From positions 1 through 35,986 of the IMG/VR virus record IMGVR_UViG_3300047297_000084: a stretch of DNA of 35,986 nt, one strand, 5' to 3'. The position numbers and the translations under genes were made by a program. The stretch comes from a virus. The notes under the pieces were generated by a model. It was not told where the DNA came from. It searched no databases and was given only the letters and a program-made list of their open reading frames with translations. Of the stretch, positions 6,423 to 15,173 are shown one piece after another. The stretch's first letter is position 1, and each line of letters opens with the position of its first letter.

Positions 6423-6452
6423 TTGACGTTAAGTTGTAAAGTGCGCTATGTA
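6423..6452 (+). promoter_or_regulatory. rightward early promoter
   Basis: TTGACG (6423-6428) and TATGTA (6447-6452) are separated by 18 bp, downstream of a T-rich run. The predicted start near 6459 gives a short leader with a GAGG ribosome-binding site before the ATG at 6481. It would drive the HNH, polymerase, nuclease and ssDNA-binding genes. No equally clear leftward partner was found in the 141-bp divergent gap (6340-6480). Confidence 0.65.
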
Positions 6453-6480
6453 GTTCAACAGGAGTTTACACGAGGTACGT

Positions 6481-6948
6481 ATGGAAGAGCAATGGAAATG
6501 GGTTAGCGGACAAGAAGGGCGGTACGAGGTATCGAACTTAGGCAGCGTCAAAAGCCACGTCAAAGCTGAACCAAAACTATTACGTCCGGGCAAAGCAAGT
6601 AACGGTTACTTGACGGTGTGCTTTCACACACCAAAACGACGTAGCTATCCTATTCAGCATCTCGTTGCGGAAGCGTTTATCGGGCCGCGTCCTGATGGCA
6701 TGTGCGTATTACACAGCGACGGTAACCGGACAAACAACGTCCTTAGCAATCTTCGCTACGGTACTTACGCAGACAACAACGCAGATATGCTTCGGCATAA
6801 CCGGCGCAAGTGGACAGAGAACCAAATACGAGAATTAAAACGCAGATTAGAGAACGGCGAATCGCCGCTGGCATTGGCTAAAGAATATGGGATGCACCAT
6901 CCACAGGTATACGGAATTAAAAACGGGAGATGTTATGCGTGGGTCTGA
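6481..6948 (+). CDS. NUMOD4/HNH endonuclease (homing-type)
   Basis: The 155-residue product begins with a NUMOD4-like segment (WKWVSGQEGRYEVSNLGSVK), followed by an HNH core (QHLVAEAFIG, then VLHSDGNRTNNVLSNLRYGT) with the histidine and two asparagines in the family spacing, and ends in a helix-turn-helix-like tail (ESPLALAKEYGMHHPQVYGI). This is the usual order of free-standing phage HNH endonucleases, which nick DNA and spread into neighbouring genes. Its stop overlaps the polymerase start by 14 nt, a favourite place for such enzymes. It is the first gene behind the rightward early promoter. It may be a selfish element or may have been adopted for replication or host DNA attack. Confidence 0.85.
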   Translation: MEEQWKWVSGQEGRYEVSNLGSVKSHVKAEPKLLRPGKASNGYLTVCFHTPKRRSYPIQHLVAEAFIGPRPDGMCVLHSDGNRTNNVLSNLRYGTYADNNADMLRHNRRKWTENQIRELKRRLENGESPLALAKEYGMHHPQVYGIKNGRCYAWV

Positions 6949-8854
6949 TATTGTTTCGTGCGATTTCGAGACGCGCAGCGCCATCGATCTCCGAAAGACA
7001 GGCGTCTATAAGTACGCCGCTGATCCTAGCACCGACATCTGGTGTCTAGCATATAAAGCGCCGTGGTCTGCCGACGTACTGGTGTGGCAGCCGGGTGACC
7101 CTATTGATGAGCGGCTTGCGGGTTGGATCATCGGCGGCGGATTGCTCTCCGCATGGAATAGTCAGTTCGAACGCACGATCTGGAACGAGATCATGACCGA
7201 GCGTTACGAGTGGCCACCCACCAAGATCAAACAATGGCGCTGCACGATGGCGCAGGCCAGCGCGATGGGACTACCTCGCGCACTGGGTCAAGCGGCCTCT
7301 GTCCTTGGCGTTGAAGAACAGAAGGACAAAGCTGGCGCGGCCCTTATGCTCCGGATGGCACGGCCACGTAAGGTGAACGCCGACGGCAGCTACACTTGGT
7401 GGAACACTAAGGATAAGATTGATACGCTAGTAGCGTATTGCCGACAGGACGTGCGAACGGAACTGTCCGTCGCGGAAGTCCTGAACGCAATGCCTGACAG
7501 TGAGCGTCGTCTCTATCAACTTGACCAACGCATCAACGACCGGGGCGTTAAGGTTGACCTCGACCTCATCGAAAGGGTTAGCAAACTTGCTAACTCCGCG
7601 TCAGAGAATATCGACGTAGAGATCAAGCGCCTTACGAACGGCCAAGTTAAAGCCGCAACGAACGCAATGGACTTGACCGCGTGGCTTCGTGGCTATGGGT
7701 TAAACGTCAACTCCGTAGACAAGCAGACCGTGACGCGGATGCTGGGCATGGAGAAGCTGCACCCCATCATTAAGCAGGTGCTTCGCCTACGCCAAGACGG
7801 AGCGAAGTCCAGCACCGCTAAGTACGACGCTATGGTTAACGCAGCAAATGCCGACGACCGTATGCGCGGCCTTCTCATGTATCATGGCGCAGCGACAGGC
7901 CGCTGGTCTGGTCGGCTTGTGCAGCCGCAGAACTTCCCACGTCCGCAAAAGAAGCAAGACGAGTTGGACGAGATCATCGCCAAGCTAAAGGCTGACGAGG
8001 ACGTGTCGGAATATGGGGCCGGAACGGTCCTAGCGTCCGATCTGTTACGCTCGATGCTGATTGCCGAGGATGGTCACCGGCTTATGTTCGCCGACTACTC
8101 TGCGATTGAAGCCCGCGTCTTGGCGTGGGTAGCAGGGCAGACCGATCTGGTTGAGACGTTCCGCAATGGCGGGGACGTGTACAAAGAAATGGCGTCGGCC
8201 ATCTACAGCATAAACGTAGAGAACGTAACAGACGGTCAACGCCAAGTTGGAAAGATGGCAATCTTAGGTTGCGGCTATGGCATGGGCGGCAAACGCTTTG
8301 CCGAACAGTGCGCCACGATGGGTATCAATGTAGACGAGGACGAAGCTAAGCGCATTGTGTCTGTCTACCGTGAGAAGAACAATCGCATCGCGCAGTATTG
8401 GCGTGATGTGGAGAACGATTTTGTAGAGATGGTCAAGGAAGCAGGCCGTGTTAGGTCGGTCGAACTTCCCTTACCTAGCGGGCGGTCGCTAACGTACCAC
8501 AATCCGCGCATCATTCAGCGAGAGACACCTTGGGGGGTAATGCGCGACACGGCGCAGGTTGATACGCTGAATAGTGTGACACGCCAGTGGGTGTCCCAGA
8601 TAATCTGGGGCGGTCTACTGACGGAGAATGTGGTGCAAGCAACCGCCCGCGACCTGATGGCCACGGCCATGATGGCGTTGGAAGTCAAGGGCTACAACGT
8701 TATCCTGTCCGTACACGATGAGATCATTAGTGAAGTGCCAGATAATTTTGGGTCGCTTGACGAAATGATTGACATCATGACACAAGTTCCGGCATGGGCG
8801 AAAGGCTGCCCTATCAATGCCGAGGGCAAAGAAGGGAAGAGGTATCGCAAATGA
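6935..8854 (+). CDS. family A DNA polymerase with 3'-5' exonuclease
   Basis: Replicative polymerase of 639 residues. The N-terminal DnaQ-type proofreading domain shows Exo I DFETRS at residues 10-15 and an Exo III-like YCRQDVRTEL near 170. The polymerase domain shows TGRWSG with QPQNFPR upstream, motif A DYSAIEAR near 387, motif B RQVGKMAILGCGYGMG near 435 and motif C VHDEII near 591. There is no 5'-3' exonuclease domain. I chose ATG 6935 (GGGAGA ribosome-binding site) rather than the in-frame ATG 6887, which would add 16 residues with no family resemblance. The tyrosine and lysine of motif B are present, so it should be active. It is coupled to the DUF2800 nuclease (ATGA). Confidence 0.95.
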   Translation: MRGSDIVSCDFETRSAIDLRKTGVYKYAADPSTDIWCLAYKAPWSADVLVWQPGDPIDERLAGWIIGGGLLSAWNSQFERTIWNEIMTERYEWPPTKIKQWRCTMAQASAMGLPRALGQAASVLGVEEQKDKAGAALMLRMARPRKVNADGSYTWWNTKDKIDTLVAYCRQDVRTELSVAEVLNAMPDSERRLYQLDQRINDRGVKVDLDLIERVSKLANSASENIDVEIKRLTNGQVKAATNAMDLTAWLRGYGLNVNSVDKQTVTRMLGMEKLHPIIKQVLRLRQDGAKSSTAKYDAMVNAANADDRMRGLLMYHGAATGRWSGRLVQPQNFPRPQKKQDELDEIIAKLKADEDVSEYGAGTVLASDLLRSMLIAEDGHRLMFADYSAIEARVLAWVAGQTDLVETFRNGGDVYKEMASAIYSINVENVTDGQRQVGKMAILGCGYGMGGKRFAEQCATMGINVDEDEAKRIVSVYREKNNRIAQYWRDVENDFVEMVKEAGRVRSVELPLPSGRSLTYHNPRIIQRETPWGVMRDTAQVDTLNSVTRQWVSQIIWGGLLTENVVQATARDLMATAMMALEVKGYNVILSVHDEIISEVPDNFGSLDEMIDIMTQVPAWAKGCPINAEGKEGKRYRK

Positions 8855-9996
8855 CAGCACATGCTAAGTTTGGCGCGTCGAATGCAAAGCGCCGCATCAA
8901 CTGCCCCGGTTCGCTCAGCGCCGAGGCCCCATTCCCTAACGAGAGTTCACCTTACGCCGAACTTGGTACGGCTGCGCATGAATTCGGTGAGTTCTGCTTA
9001 GTCAATGGACATGAAGATGCCTTCGCCTTCATCGGCCAAGAGCACAACGGCCACAAGGTTGACGACAACATGGCGCGTGCGGTGCAGGTCTACATCGACT
9101 GCATCCAAGATGTGGCCGGATCGGAACCAAGCATCTGCCGCTATGAGAAACGCTTCAGCCTCGATAAACTTGACCCACCCATGCCGATGTTCGGCACAGC
9201 CGACTGTATTATCTACGGCAAAGCGACGGGAACACTGTACGTCATCGACTATAAACACGGCCAAGGTGTAGCAGTCGAAGTCACGGACAACGAGCAGCTT
9301 AAGTATTACGCGCTCGGCGCAATCCTTGAAATCGGGGAGAAGGCTCCGGTCAACAAAGTTATAACGGTTGTTGTACAGCCCCGCGCTATGCACCCCGACG
9401 GGCCGGTGCGGCAGTACAGCTACAGCCGTGACGACATACTGGACTTCGGCACAGAACTTATCGACGCAGCGTATGCGTCTCTGAAGCCGGACGCACCGCG
9501 CATCTCTGGCGCGCACTGCACATTCTGTCTGGCAGCGGGAACCTGTTCGGCCCTGCGCAACAACGCCCTTGAGATCGCACAAGACGAGTTCGGCACAGTA
9601 CGAAACATCAATGACCTATCCCCTCAAGAGATAGCGGACTTCCTGCAAAGGGTTCCGCTGATTGAAGAGTGGATCAAGTCTCTGCGCCGCCACGCCAACA
9701 ACTTGCTTGATACTGGCGCTGCACTTCCCGGCTACAAGCTGGTTGAGAAACGACCGACACGCCGCTGGCGTGTTGAGGAAGAGGTTGTGGCTTGGGCCAC
9801 AGAAGAAGGTCTCGATGACGACGACATCTACGAAAAGAAGTTGAAGTCGCCACCGCAGATCGAGCGCATTGTGGGCAAGAAGAACTTGCCGACATCGCTC
9901 GTCATAGCTGTATCATCCGGCACATCAATGGTCGCTGATACAGATAACCGTCCTGCCGTTGCCTCATTGGCGGCGGATGACTTTACCGTTGAATAA
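8851..9996 (+). CDS. DUF2800 Cas4/RecB-like nuclease
   Basis: The 381-residue product fits DUF2800, PD-(D/E)XK nucleases related to Cas4 and RecB. Visible are the N-terminal substrate motif (NAKRRINCPGS, GTAAHEFGE), the catalytic core GTADCIIY with LYVIDYKHGQG (D and K-type residues), QLKYYALGA, and a C-terminal cysteine group CTFCLAAGTCSAL that in relatives helps hold an iron-sulphur cluster or zinc; a fourth cysteine may come from PSICRYEK or the N-terminal CPGS. The role is probably end resection for recombination-dependent replication. The ATG at 8851 overlaps the polymerase stop (ATGA). It is followed 10 nt later by the ssDNA-binding gene, which could provide its partner. Confidence 0.85.
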   Translation: MTAHAKFGASNAKRRINCPGSLSAEAPFPNESSPYAELGTAAHEFGEFCLVNGHEDAFAFIGQEHNGHKVDDNMARAVQVYIDCIQDVAGSEPSICRYEKRFSLDKLDPPMPMFGTADCIIYGKATGTLYVIDYKHGQGVAVEVTDNEQLKYYALGAILEIGEKAPVNKVITVVVQPRAMHPDGPVRQYSYSRDDILDFGTELIDAAYASLKPDAPRISGAHCTFCLAAGTCSALRNNALEIAQDEFGTVRNINDLSPQEIADFLQRVPLIEEWIKSLRRHANNLLDTGAALPGYKLVEKRPTRRWRVEEEVVAWATEEGLDDDDIYEKKLKSPPQIERIVGKKNLPTSLVIAVSSGTSMVADTDNRPAVASLAADDFTVE

Positions 9997-10006
9997 GGAA
10001 ACTACG

Positions 10007-10567
10007 ATGTCAAAAGTTATTACACCCGAAGCAATCATCTCTTATCCGCATGTGTTCGAACCACAGACACCTCCGGGTGCAAGCGAGCCAGTATATTCTT
10101 GCTGCCTTGTATTCCCTGACGGCACTGACATGTCCGAACTCAAAGCGACGGCGGCTGCTGTGGCCAAGGAGAAGTGGGGAGACAAGACTAAATCGTTGAT
10201 GGAAGGCGGCAAAATCCGTATGCCTTTCCGCAACGACGGCGAAGAGAAGGGCTATCCAGAAGGCTCAATCTTCATGAACGTCAAGTCGAAGCAGGCTCCT
10301 GGTATCGTTAGCAAGTTTGCTGGCGAGAACGGCAAGCCCGCTCCGATTACAGACCCTAAAGAAATCTACCCCGGTGCGAAGGTCCGTGCCTCGCTGCGCG
10401 CTTATGCGTACAGCGTGAACGGCAACAACGGTGTTGCGTTCTCTCTGGGCAATCTTCAGAAGGTAGCCGATGGCCCCCGTATGGATGGCCGCTTGTCCGC
10501 TGCTGACGAGTTCACTGCGACGGAACGTCCGTCCGCAGACATCTCCGACCTTGACGATTTGCTCTAA
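10007..10567 (+). CDS. DUF2815 single-stranded DNA-binding protein
   Basis: DUF2815 proteins are OB-fold ssDNA-binding proteins similar to T7 gp2.5. The 186-residue product contains the family pattern ISYPHVFEPQTPPGASEPVY, MPFRNDGEEKGYPEG, MNVKSKQAPGIV, EIYPGAKVRASLRAYAY and GVAFSLGNLQKV. The acidic, hydrophobic-ended C-terminal tail (ADISDLDDLL) is the protein-interaction tail typical of SSBs. ATG at 10007 is chosen because of the AAGGAA ribosome-binding site; a longer in-frame start at 9959 would lie inside the nuclease gene. It is the last gene of the rightward early operon and is followed by a strong hairpin. Confidence 0.9.
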   Translation: MSKVITPEAIISYPHVFEPQTPPGASEPVYSCCLVFPDGTDMSELKATAAAVAKEKWGDKTKSLMEGGKIRMPFRNDGEEKGYPEGSIFMNVKSKQAPGIVSKFAGENGKPAPITDPKEIYPGAKVRASLRAYAYSVNGNNGVAFSLGNLQKVADGPRMDGRLSAADEFTATERPSADISDLDDLL

Positions 10568-10577
10568 GTAAAAGGGA

Positions 10578-10607
10578 GGGCCGGGGAGTTGGAAGTCGCC
10601 CCGGCCC
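10578..10607. terminator. bidirectional terminator hairpin between convergent operons
   Basis: GGGCCGGGG (10578-10586) pairs perfectly with CCCCGGCCC (10599-10607) around a 12-nt loop. TTCTT follows on the plus strand, and on the minus strand the stem is followed after CTCCC by TTTTA. It separates the rightward early operon from the end of the leftward late operon. Confidence 0.85.
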
Positions 10608-10610
10608 TTC

Positions 10611-11894
10611 TTAATCTAACGCCTCAGAAATCATCTGGGCTTTCTTGGCTAAGGTCTTGGCCACAATTTCATCTACAGAATTGACGAGGCCGAACGTCCG
10701 CACGATGACGGGCTTTGTCTGGCCGATACGGTGGCAACGCTTAGCTGCCTGCGCGTTCACCGCCGGAACCCAATCCATCTCTACGAACGCCACTTGGCTT
10801 GCGGCTGTTAGCGTGATTGCGGTAGAGCAGGCCGTGATCTGGCCGATGAATACGCGAACCTTCGGGTCGGTCTGGAAGTTATCAATCGCAGCTTGACGGT
10901 CTGCTGTAGACATACCACCGGCAACGACCACCGGACTGAAGTCTTTCAGCTTATCGTAAAGGGTTTGGATTGCGTCAGTGTGGTAGGCGAAGATGACTAT
11001 CTTGTCGTAAGCATCATCAGCCAATTCGCCCGCTATCTGTGTGGCGATGGGCGCTGCCTTGGCCGCGCCTGTCAGCCGTCTTAATGACGCGATATGCGGG
11101 GCGATGCTCTCGATCTCGGAAGACAAGTCTTGGTTCGTCAGCGAATGCGCGAGGATCATATCGACCGCTTCGGCTTGGCGTGGGTCGTCGATGTGTTTCC
11201 TGTCGCTCCAGTTTTCTATCTCGACTGGTGCGCTCTGCCACCAGATAGGCGGCAAATCTTTCAGCACAACCTCACCCTTGCGGCGGAGCATGATTGACTG
11301 GAGTACTGTCTTGAACTCAGCCATGCGCTCGGTCTTGTTGCCGAGAATTTGTAGCCCAAATGAGCCACACCATGTCTTGCAGAAGTACGTCGTGAAGTCA
11401 GTGAAGTTTAGCGGGTATCGCCAAATCGCTTTAAGATGGGTCCAGAAATCGCTGACATTATTAGGGATGGGAGTACCGCTAAGAAGCCAAACACGATCAG
11501 CAAACTTAACAAGGCCATCACCGCGACAGTACTGACCATATAGATACTTTGTGCGCTTAGCAGTACGGTTCTTGAGATAATGAGCCTCATCCAGAACAAG
11601 AACGTCTGGCTCAAACTTTGCGATTTCATTGCGGACCTCCTTTGATTGCGTGATTTTATCATAGCTAAAGACTTTGACTTCGCGCTCGACGGTTCCCCAT
11701 CGCTCGAACTCACGACGCCAGTTAATCTTGGCGATAGCGGGACAAACGACAACGACCTTTGTCAGGCCGAGTGTATCACACGCTGCGATAACTTGAAGTG
11801 TTTTGCCAAGGCCCTGCTCATCCGCAAGGAACGCGGCTGGGTTCTTACAAAGAAAGTCTGCGCCGACTTTTTGGTAATCGAATAGGTGGTTCAT
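10611..11894 (-). CDS. SNF2-type DEAD/DEAH helicase
   Basis: A 427-residue SF2 helicase or translocase of the SNF2 class. Motifs in order: Q-like FDYQKVGADFL at the start, Walker A ADEQGLGKT near residue 25, DEAH box VLDEAHYLKN near 105, motif III VWLLSGTPIPNN, and the C-terminal VIFAYHTDAI, VFIGQITACSTAITLT and RCHRIGQTKPV (motif VI). I chose ATG 11894 with its GAGAGGGA ribosome-binding site; an upstream in-frame start at 11963 gives 23 extra residues unlike the family. It overlaps the RuvC-like gene by 50 nt. In many phages this helicase sits with the DUF2800/DUF2815/polymerase module; here it is the last gene of the late operon. Role: replication fork or branch remodelling. Confidence 0.9.
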   Translation of the reverse strand: MNHLFDYQKVGADFLCKNPAAFLADEQGLGKTLQVIAACDTLGLTKVVVVCPAIAKINWRREFERWGTVEREVKVFSYDKITQSKEVRNEIAKFEPDVLVLDEAHYLKNRTAKRTKYLYGQYCRGDGLVKFADRVWLLSGTPIPNNVSDFWTHLKAIWRYPLNFTDFTTYFCKTWCGSFGLQILGNKTERMAEFKTVLQSIMLRRKGEVVLKDLPPIWWQSAPVEIENWSDRKHIDDPRQAEAVDMILAHSLTNQDLSSEIESIAPHIASLRRLTGAAKAAPIATQIAGELADDAYDKIVIFAYHTDAIQTLYDKLKDFSPVVVAGGMSTADRQAAIDNFQTDPKVRVFIGQITACSTAITLTAASQVAFVEMDWVPAVNAQAAKRCHRIGQTKPVIVRTFGLVNSVDEIVAKTLAKKAQMISEALD

Positions 11895-12369
11895 CTTCCC
11901 TCTCTCCGGCGTAACAAGCAAGAAGCGCGGCCTCTGCCCGTCCGTCATCCTTTTTCCGTGCAAAGAGATGGGCGTAATCCGGAAACAACTCTTGTGCCCG
12001 CTGACGACTGCCGTCCTTCCCTCCGAACGTGCGCATAGACTTAATCCAAGTCGCAGGCGGAATCAACTCAAAAGGTACAGACAGGCCAGCAAGGACACCT
12101 TCGACGATACCAGCGGCGCGGCCAAAGCTAAACATCGAGGACACACCTTGGCCCGGCATGGCGTGAACCTTCTCGATAAGGGCTTTAGTTTCGCTATCTA
12201 CATGTGGGCGAAGCGCATCGGCCAGCAGGTGCGCGTCCACCTGATTGACGACACGCGGCCCACGTTTGACTTTAAGAGTAGGCATGTCGATGACGACAAG
12301 TTCTCGGCTATCCTTGTCAAGAATAGCAACAGCCCCGAACGCGCCGGGATCAATGCCCATGAACTTCAT
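11845..12369 (-). CDS. RuvC-like Holliday junction resolvase
   Basis: The 174-residue product has the RNase H-like fold motifs of RuvC-type resolvases: GIDPGAFGAVAILD with catalytic Asp7, ALIEKVHAMPGQG with Glu near 67, and KKDDGRAEAALLACYA with the C-terminal acidic pair near 142. It would cut four-way junctions to debranch replicated DNA before packaging. The ribosome-binding site before the ATG at 12369 is poor, so translation may depend on the upstream gene 17 nt away. It overlaps the SNF2 helicase gene, suggesting the two act on the same DNA intermediates. Confidence 0.85.
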   Translation of the reverse strand: MKFMGIDPGAFGAVAILDKDSRELVVIDMPTLKVKRGPRVVNQVDAHLLADALRPHVDSETKALIEKVHAMPGQGVSSMFSFGRAAGIVEGVLAGLSVPFELIPPATWIKSMRTFGGKDGSRQRAQELFPDYAHLFARKKDDGRAEAALLACYAGEREDEPPIRLPKSRRRLSL

Positions 12370-12386
12370 GGGCGTTATGTACAGTA

Positions 12387-12518
12387 TTAGAAGCTAGTCC
12401 GCAAGTGACTGCGTGGCCCCAAAGACTTACGATGGCGAAGCCCGTCGGGTTTGTGGCGACGCTTGGACTTTGGCTGTGGCTTCCACGACATGTCTTTAAC
12501 GCTAGTCTTCTTGGCCAT
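12387..12518 (-). CDS. 43-residue basic peptide
   Basis: The start at 12518 overlaps the stop of the large ejection-type protein by one base (TAATG) and has a GGTGAG ribosome-binding site. The product is strongly basic, with KPQPKSKRRHKPDGLRHRKS in the middle and few hydrophobic residues. A nucleic-acid-binding peptide is likely. No family recognised. It sits between virion genes and the RuvC/SNF2 pair, so it could be a small DNA-packaging or resolvase-associated protein. Confidence 0.6.
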   Translation of the reverse strand: MAKKTSVKDMSWKPQPKSKRRHKPDGLRHRKSLGPRSHLRTSF

Positions 12519-15172
12519 TACTCACCTTCATTCATCCGAGTAGCCCCCATAGCGCCACCAGTAGTTGCGGCTCCAGCAACGAACTGGTTAATCAGTTCTG
12601 CCTTCTTACCGCCAGACGCTTGGCTGATCCGTAGAAGCAAATCGCGTGCGGGCTTGCTTTCGTAGAACCGCTTTGAAGCGCCAAAGCCAGCACTGAGGGC
12701 TAAGCCTTCTGGAAACGACAATCCAAGGAGAGTGCCAAGACCGCCGAAACTACCCATCGTGGCGAAAGGCACAAGCTGCGCGCCAGTCTCGGGTAGGGCC
12801 GACGCCGATTGAGCGCGGCGGGTAGCGCGCAGAACTTCGGCTAGGCCCTTGACGCGGCGCATATCGGAAGCACCGAAGAACTGACCAAAGTTGTCGGACA
12901 TATCAGAAACCGCCCGTGCAAACTTGTTCGGGTCTATATCACCAGTGTCCCTGTTCATTGCGCGCTTTGCCGCGTCCTGAATAAGCAAAAGCCGAGCGCT
13001 TTCACGGCCATCTTTGTTGAGGCTTGTAAACAGCGTGCGAACATCTGCGGGCTTCGATCCGGTTAGCATCTTTGTGACGGTAGTTGGATCAAACTCGCCT
13101 TTATTTAGTACGTTCTTCAACCCGCCAACACGCAGTTCATCCGCAGTACGGGCCAACTTTGTGTTTGCTACCTTCCAGAGATTGAAGTCTTTGGCCGTGC
13201 CATTGGCCTTGATATAGTCGCCCATATCTTCGTTAAGCGCAGTGTAGACTTTCTGGAATGCCTTTTCAGACTTATCCGGGATTGACGCAAGATTAGGATC
13301 GCTTTTGAGGTTAAATAGCGTCTTACGGTTGGCTTCGATTTTAGCGAGATCGCCCGGCCCGGTAAGGCTATTGCGAACATCTTCAAGCTGCCGAACCAAC
13401 GGGCCAAGCTGCTGCGGAAGGTTCTCTGCTTTCAGATTGCTTAGCAGGCCATCAATGGCCGAAACCGACTTAGTAGCGGCAACGTCGCCGCTACCCGCAA
13501 ACTGCTGGATTACGTTCTCCTTCATGTCAGTGTAGCGACTGATTGTGGCCGAACGGCTCTGGTTCAAATTGCTCACGACTTCAGAAGCGATGTCGCTGTC
13601 TACGCTGACACCGTAATCTGCCAGAAGATTTTCGACGGCGTTCTCCCGAGCGACTTTCTGCTCACGGCGAATACCAGCCGTGCCGAGCGGCATAATTTCG
13701 CCGACTGATTGCGTAAGCCGTCCCATACGCGTTGTCGGCGGTATAACGTCGCTGGTCATGACCGGGATATCGGATTGACGGCCAGCGGCGATGATCTGTT
13801 CTGGAGAGATTTGCTGACCAGAAAAACGACTGGTGGACGGCACGTTTGTGCGTGGAGCGCCAGTGAATGTACCCGGACCACCCGGCAGGAAACGATTGAT
13901 AAGCGCACCGCCCGCTAACCCACCAAGACCACCGAAAGCAGCGCCTTGAAGACGATTACCTTCGCCAGCTTCTCCGCTACCGTACAGCGCACCGTATGCG
14001 GCTTCGCCGATAAGCGGCGCGGCTCCGGCAAGTCGAGTGCCAGCGAGCACGCCCTGTGCACCGCGGATGGCGGGGATTGAGGCCATAGCACCGCCGGTCA
14101 GTTCTCCAACAAACGAAGAAACAGGAGCAGTTTCGCGCAGATATTCTTTGGTCTCTGGGGCCATGCCGTAGCCCGCGGTAAGAGCATTAGCCGCACCACC
14201 AAAGTAACCAGCGGCCATTTGTCCGCCTTCAGTCTTCAGCAGTTCACCAAGCAGACCTTGCGCCGCACCCGTTTCGCCAGTCGGGTTTGCAACGAACTGC
14301 AAGGCTCCGCGCTTTTCAGCGGCGGTACGAACAGCATCAATTTGAGTAGGGTCAATCTGGCGGTTGTAGCCTTGGGCAATCCCAGCCAAATCGGCAAGAA
14401 TAGCGTCCGTAGACTTATTACCCGCAATGCCCGCGTTATAAGCAGCTTGGAGTTGGCTCTGTAATTGACGATCTTCAGCCGTAAGTTGTAACGCACCCGC
14501 TGTAGCAGGAGCAAGGCGACTTGGAGCGGCCCCTGCTTCCGTTATCGCAACGCGAGTTGGAGCAAGCGACGGCGCGAGGGTGATACCCTGCTTGTCTGGA
14601 TCACCGCCCGCTTCCGCCACAAGACCGCGGTATGTGTCGGCGAATGTGTTGTAGGACTGCGCCCGCGAACCGTAAATGTTGAGTGCAGTGTTTTGCATAT
14701 CCATCCGCTGTTCAGGCGAAAGACGCTGGCCACTGGCGAGACGGTTGTACGCGTTACGAATTTGTTCAGGAACGCCCGCCGCATTCTGTGCGCTGGCCTG
14801 TTCGCCTTCGCGGACAACCGAACCGGGATCAAGCGCCTTCATGTAGGAGAAGATTAGGCCAATATCGCCCATTGCCGAACCATCGCTTTGCGCAAGCGTA
14901 ACAATTTGGCGTGTAGCGTTGGCTACATTCCGGAAGTCCTTGACTTCCGAGTTGCCTAGAAATTCTTTACGATAGTCGCCGATAAGACCGCGCCCTGAAG
15001 CCTCTACGTCACGCCCCTCCTCCCGTGCTTTACGGGCCGCGTCTTCGGCGGCGCGCTGCTCATCCCGCGCCTTACGCGCAGCTTCTTCAGCCGCGCCGGG
15101 GCCTGCAACAAAAGTGCCACCGCCGGAAGGCGCTGAAGGAGCATACTTAGCATATGGATTAGGTTCAGCCAT
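12518..15172 (-). CDS. large internal virion / DNA ejection protein
   Basis: An 884-residue protein near the end of the structural operon. An alanine/arginine/glutamate-rich coiled coil (about residues 28-55) is followed by a conserved helical region (SDGSAMGDIGLIFSYMKALD, then PGSVVREGE, QRLSPEQRMD) that I associate with phage internal or injection proteins. A long Gly/Ala-rich segment around residues 330-430 (SFVGELTGGAMASIPAIRG; GGLGGLAGGALINRFLPGG) and a second near the C-terminus (FATMGSFGGLGTLLGLSFP) could insert into membranes. Length, position and composition fit an ejection protein that crosses the envelope with the DNA, analogous to T7 gp16 or P22 gp16/gp20, without clear sequence homology. 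No lysozyme motif was seen; the neighbouring M15 protein may supply it. Confidence 0.7.
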   Translation of the reverse strand: MAEPNPYAKYAPSAPSGGGTFVAGPGAAEEAARKARDEQRAAEDAARKAREEGRDVEASGRGLIGDYRKEFLGNSEVKDFRNVANATRQIVTLAQSDGSAMGDIGLIFSYMKALDPGSVVREGEQASAQNAAGVPEQIRNAYNRLASGQRLSPEQRMDMQNTALNIYGSRAQSYNTFADTYRGLVAEAGGDPDKQGITLAPSLAPTRVAITEAGAAPSRLAPATAGALQLTAEDRQLQSQLQAAYNAGIAGNKSTDAILADLAGIAQGYNRQIDPTQIDAVRTAAEKRGALQFVANPTGETGAAQGLLGELLKTEGGQMAAGYFGGAANALTAGYGMAPETKEYLRETAPVSSFVGELTGGAMASIPAIRGAQGVLAGTRLAGAAPLIGEAAYGALYGSGEAGEGNRLQGAAFGGLGGLAGGALINRFLPGGPGTFTGAPRTNVPSTSRFSGQQISPEQIIAAGRQSDIPVMTSDVIPPTTRMGRLTQSVGEIMPLGTAGIRREQKVARENAVENLLADYGVSVDSDIASEVVSNLNQSRSATISRYTDMKENVIQQFAGSGDVAATKSVSAIDGLLSNLKAENLPQQLGPLVRQLEDVRNSLTGPGDLAKIEANRKTLFNLKSDPNLASIPDKSEKAFQKVYTALNEDMGDYIKANGTAKDFNLWKVANTKLARTADELRVGGLKNVLNKGEFDPTTVTKMLTGSKPADVRTLFTSLNKDGRESARLLLIQDAAKRAMNRDTGDIDPNKFARAVSDMSDNFGQFFGASDMRRVKGLAEVLRATRRAQSASALPETGAQLVPFATMGSFGGLGTLLGLSFPEGLALSAGFGASKRFYESKPARDLLLRISQASGGKKAELINQFVAGAATTGGAMGATRMNEGE

Positions 15173-15173
15173 G

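Noticed and set aside
8998-9582. 194-residue frame opposite the DUF2800 nuclease
   Set aside because: No start signal and no motif; it is antisense to a recognised family.
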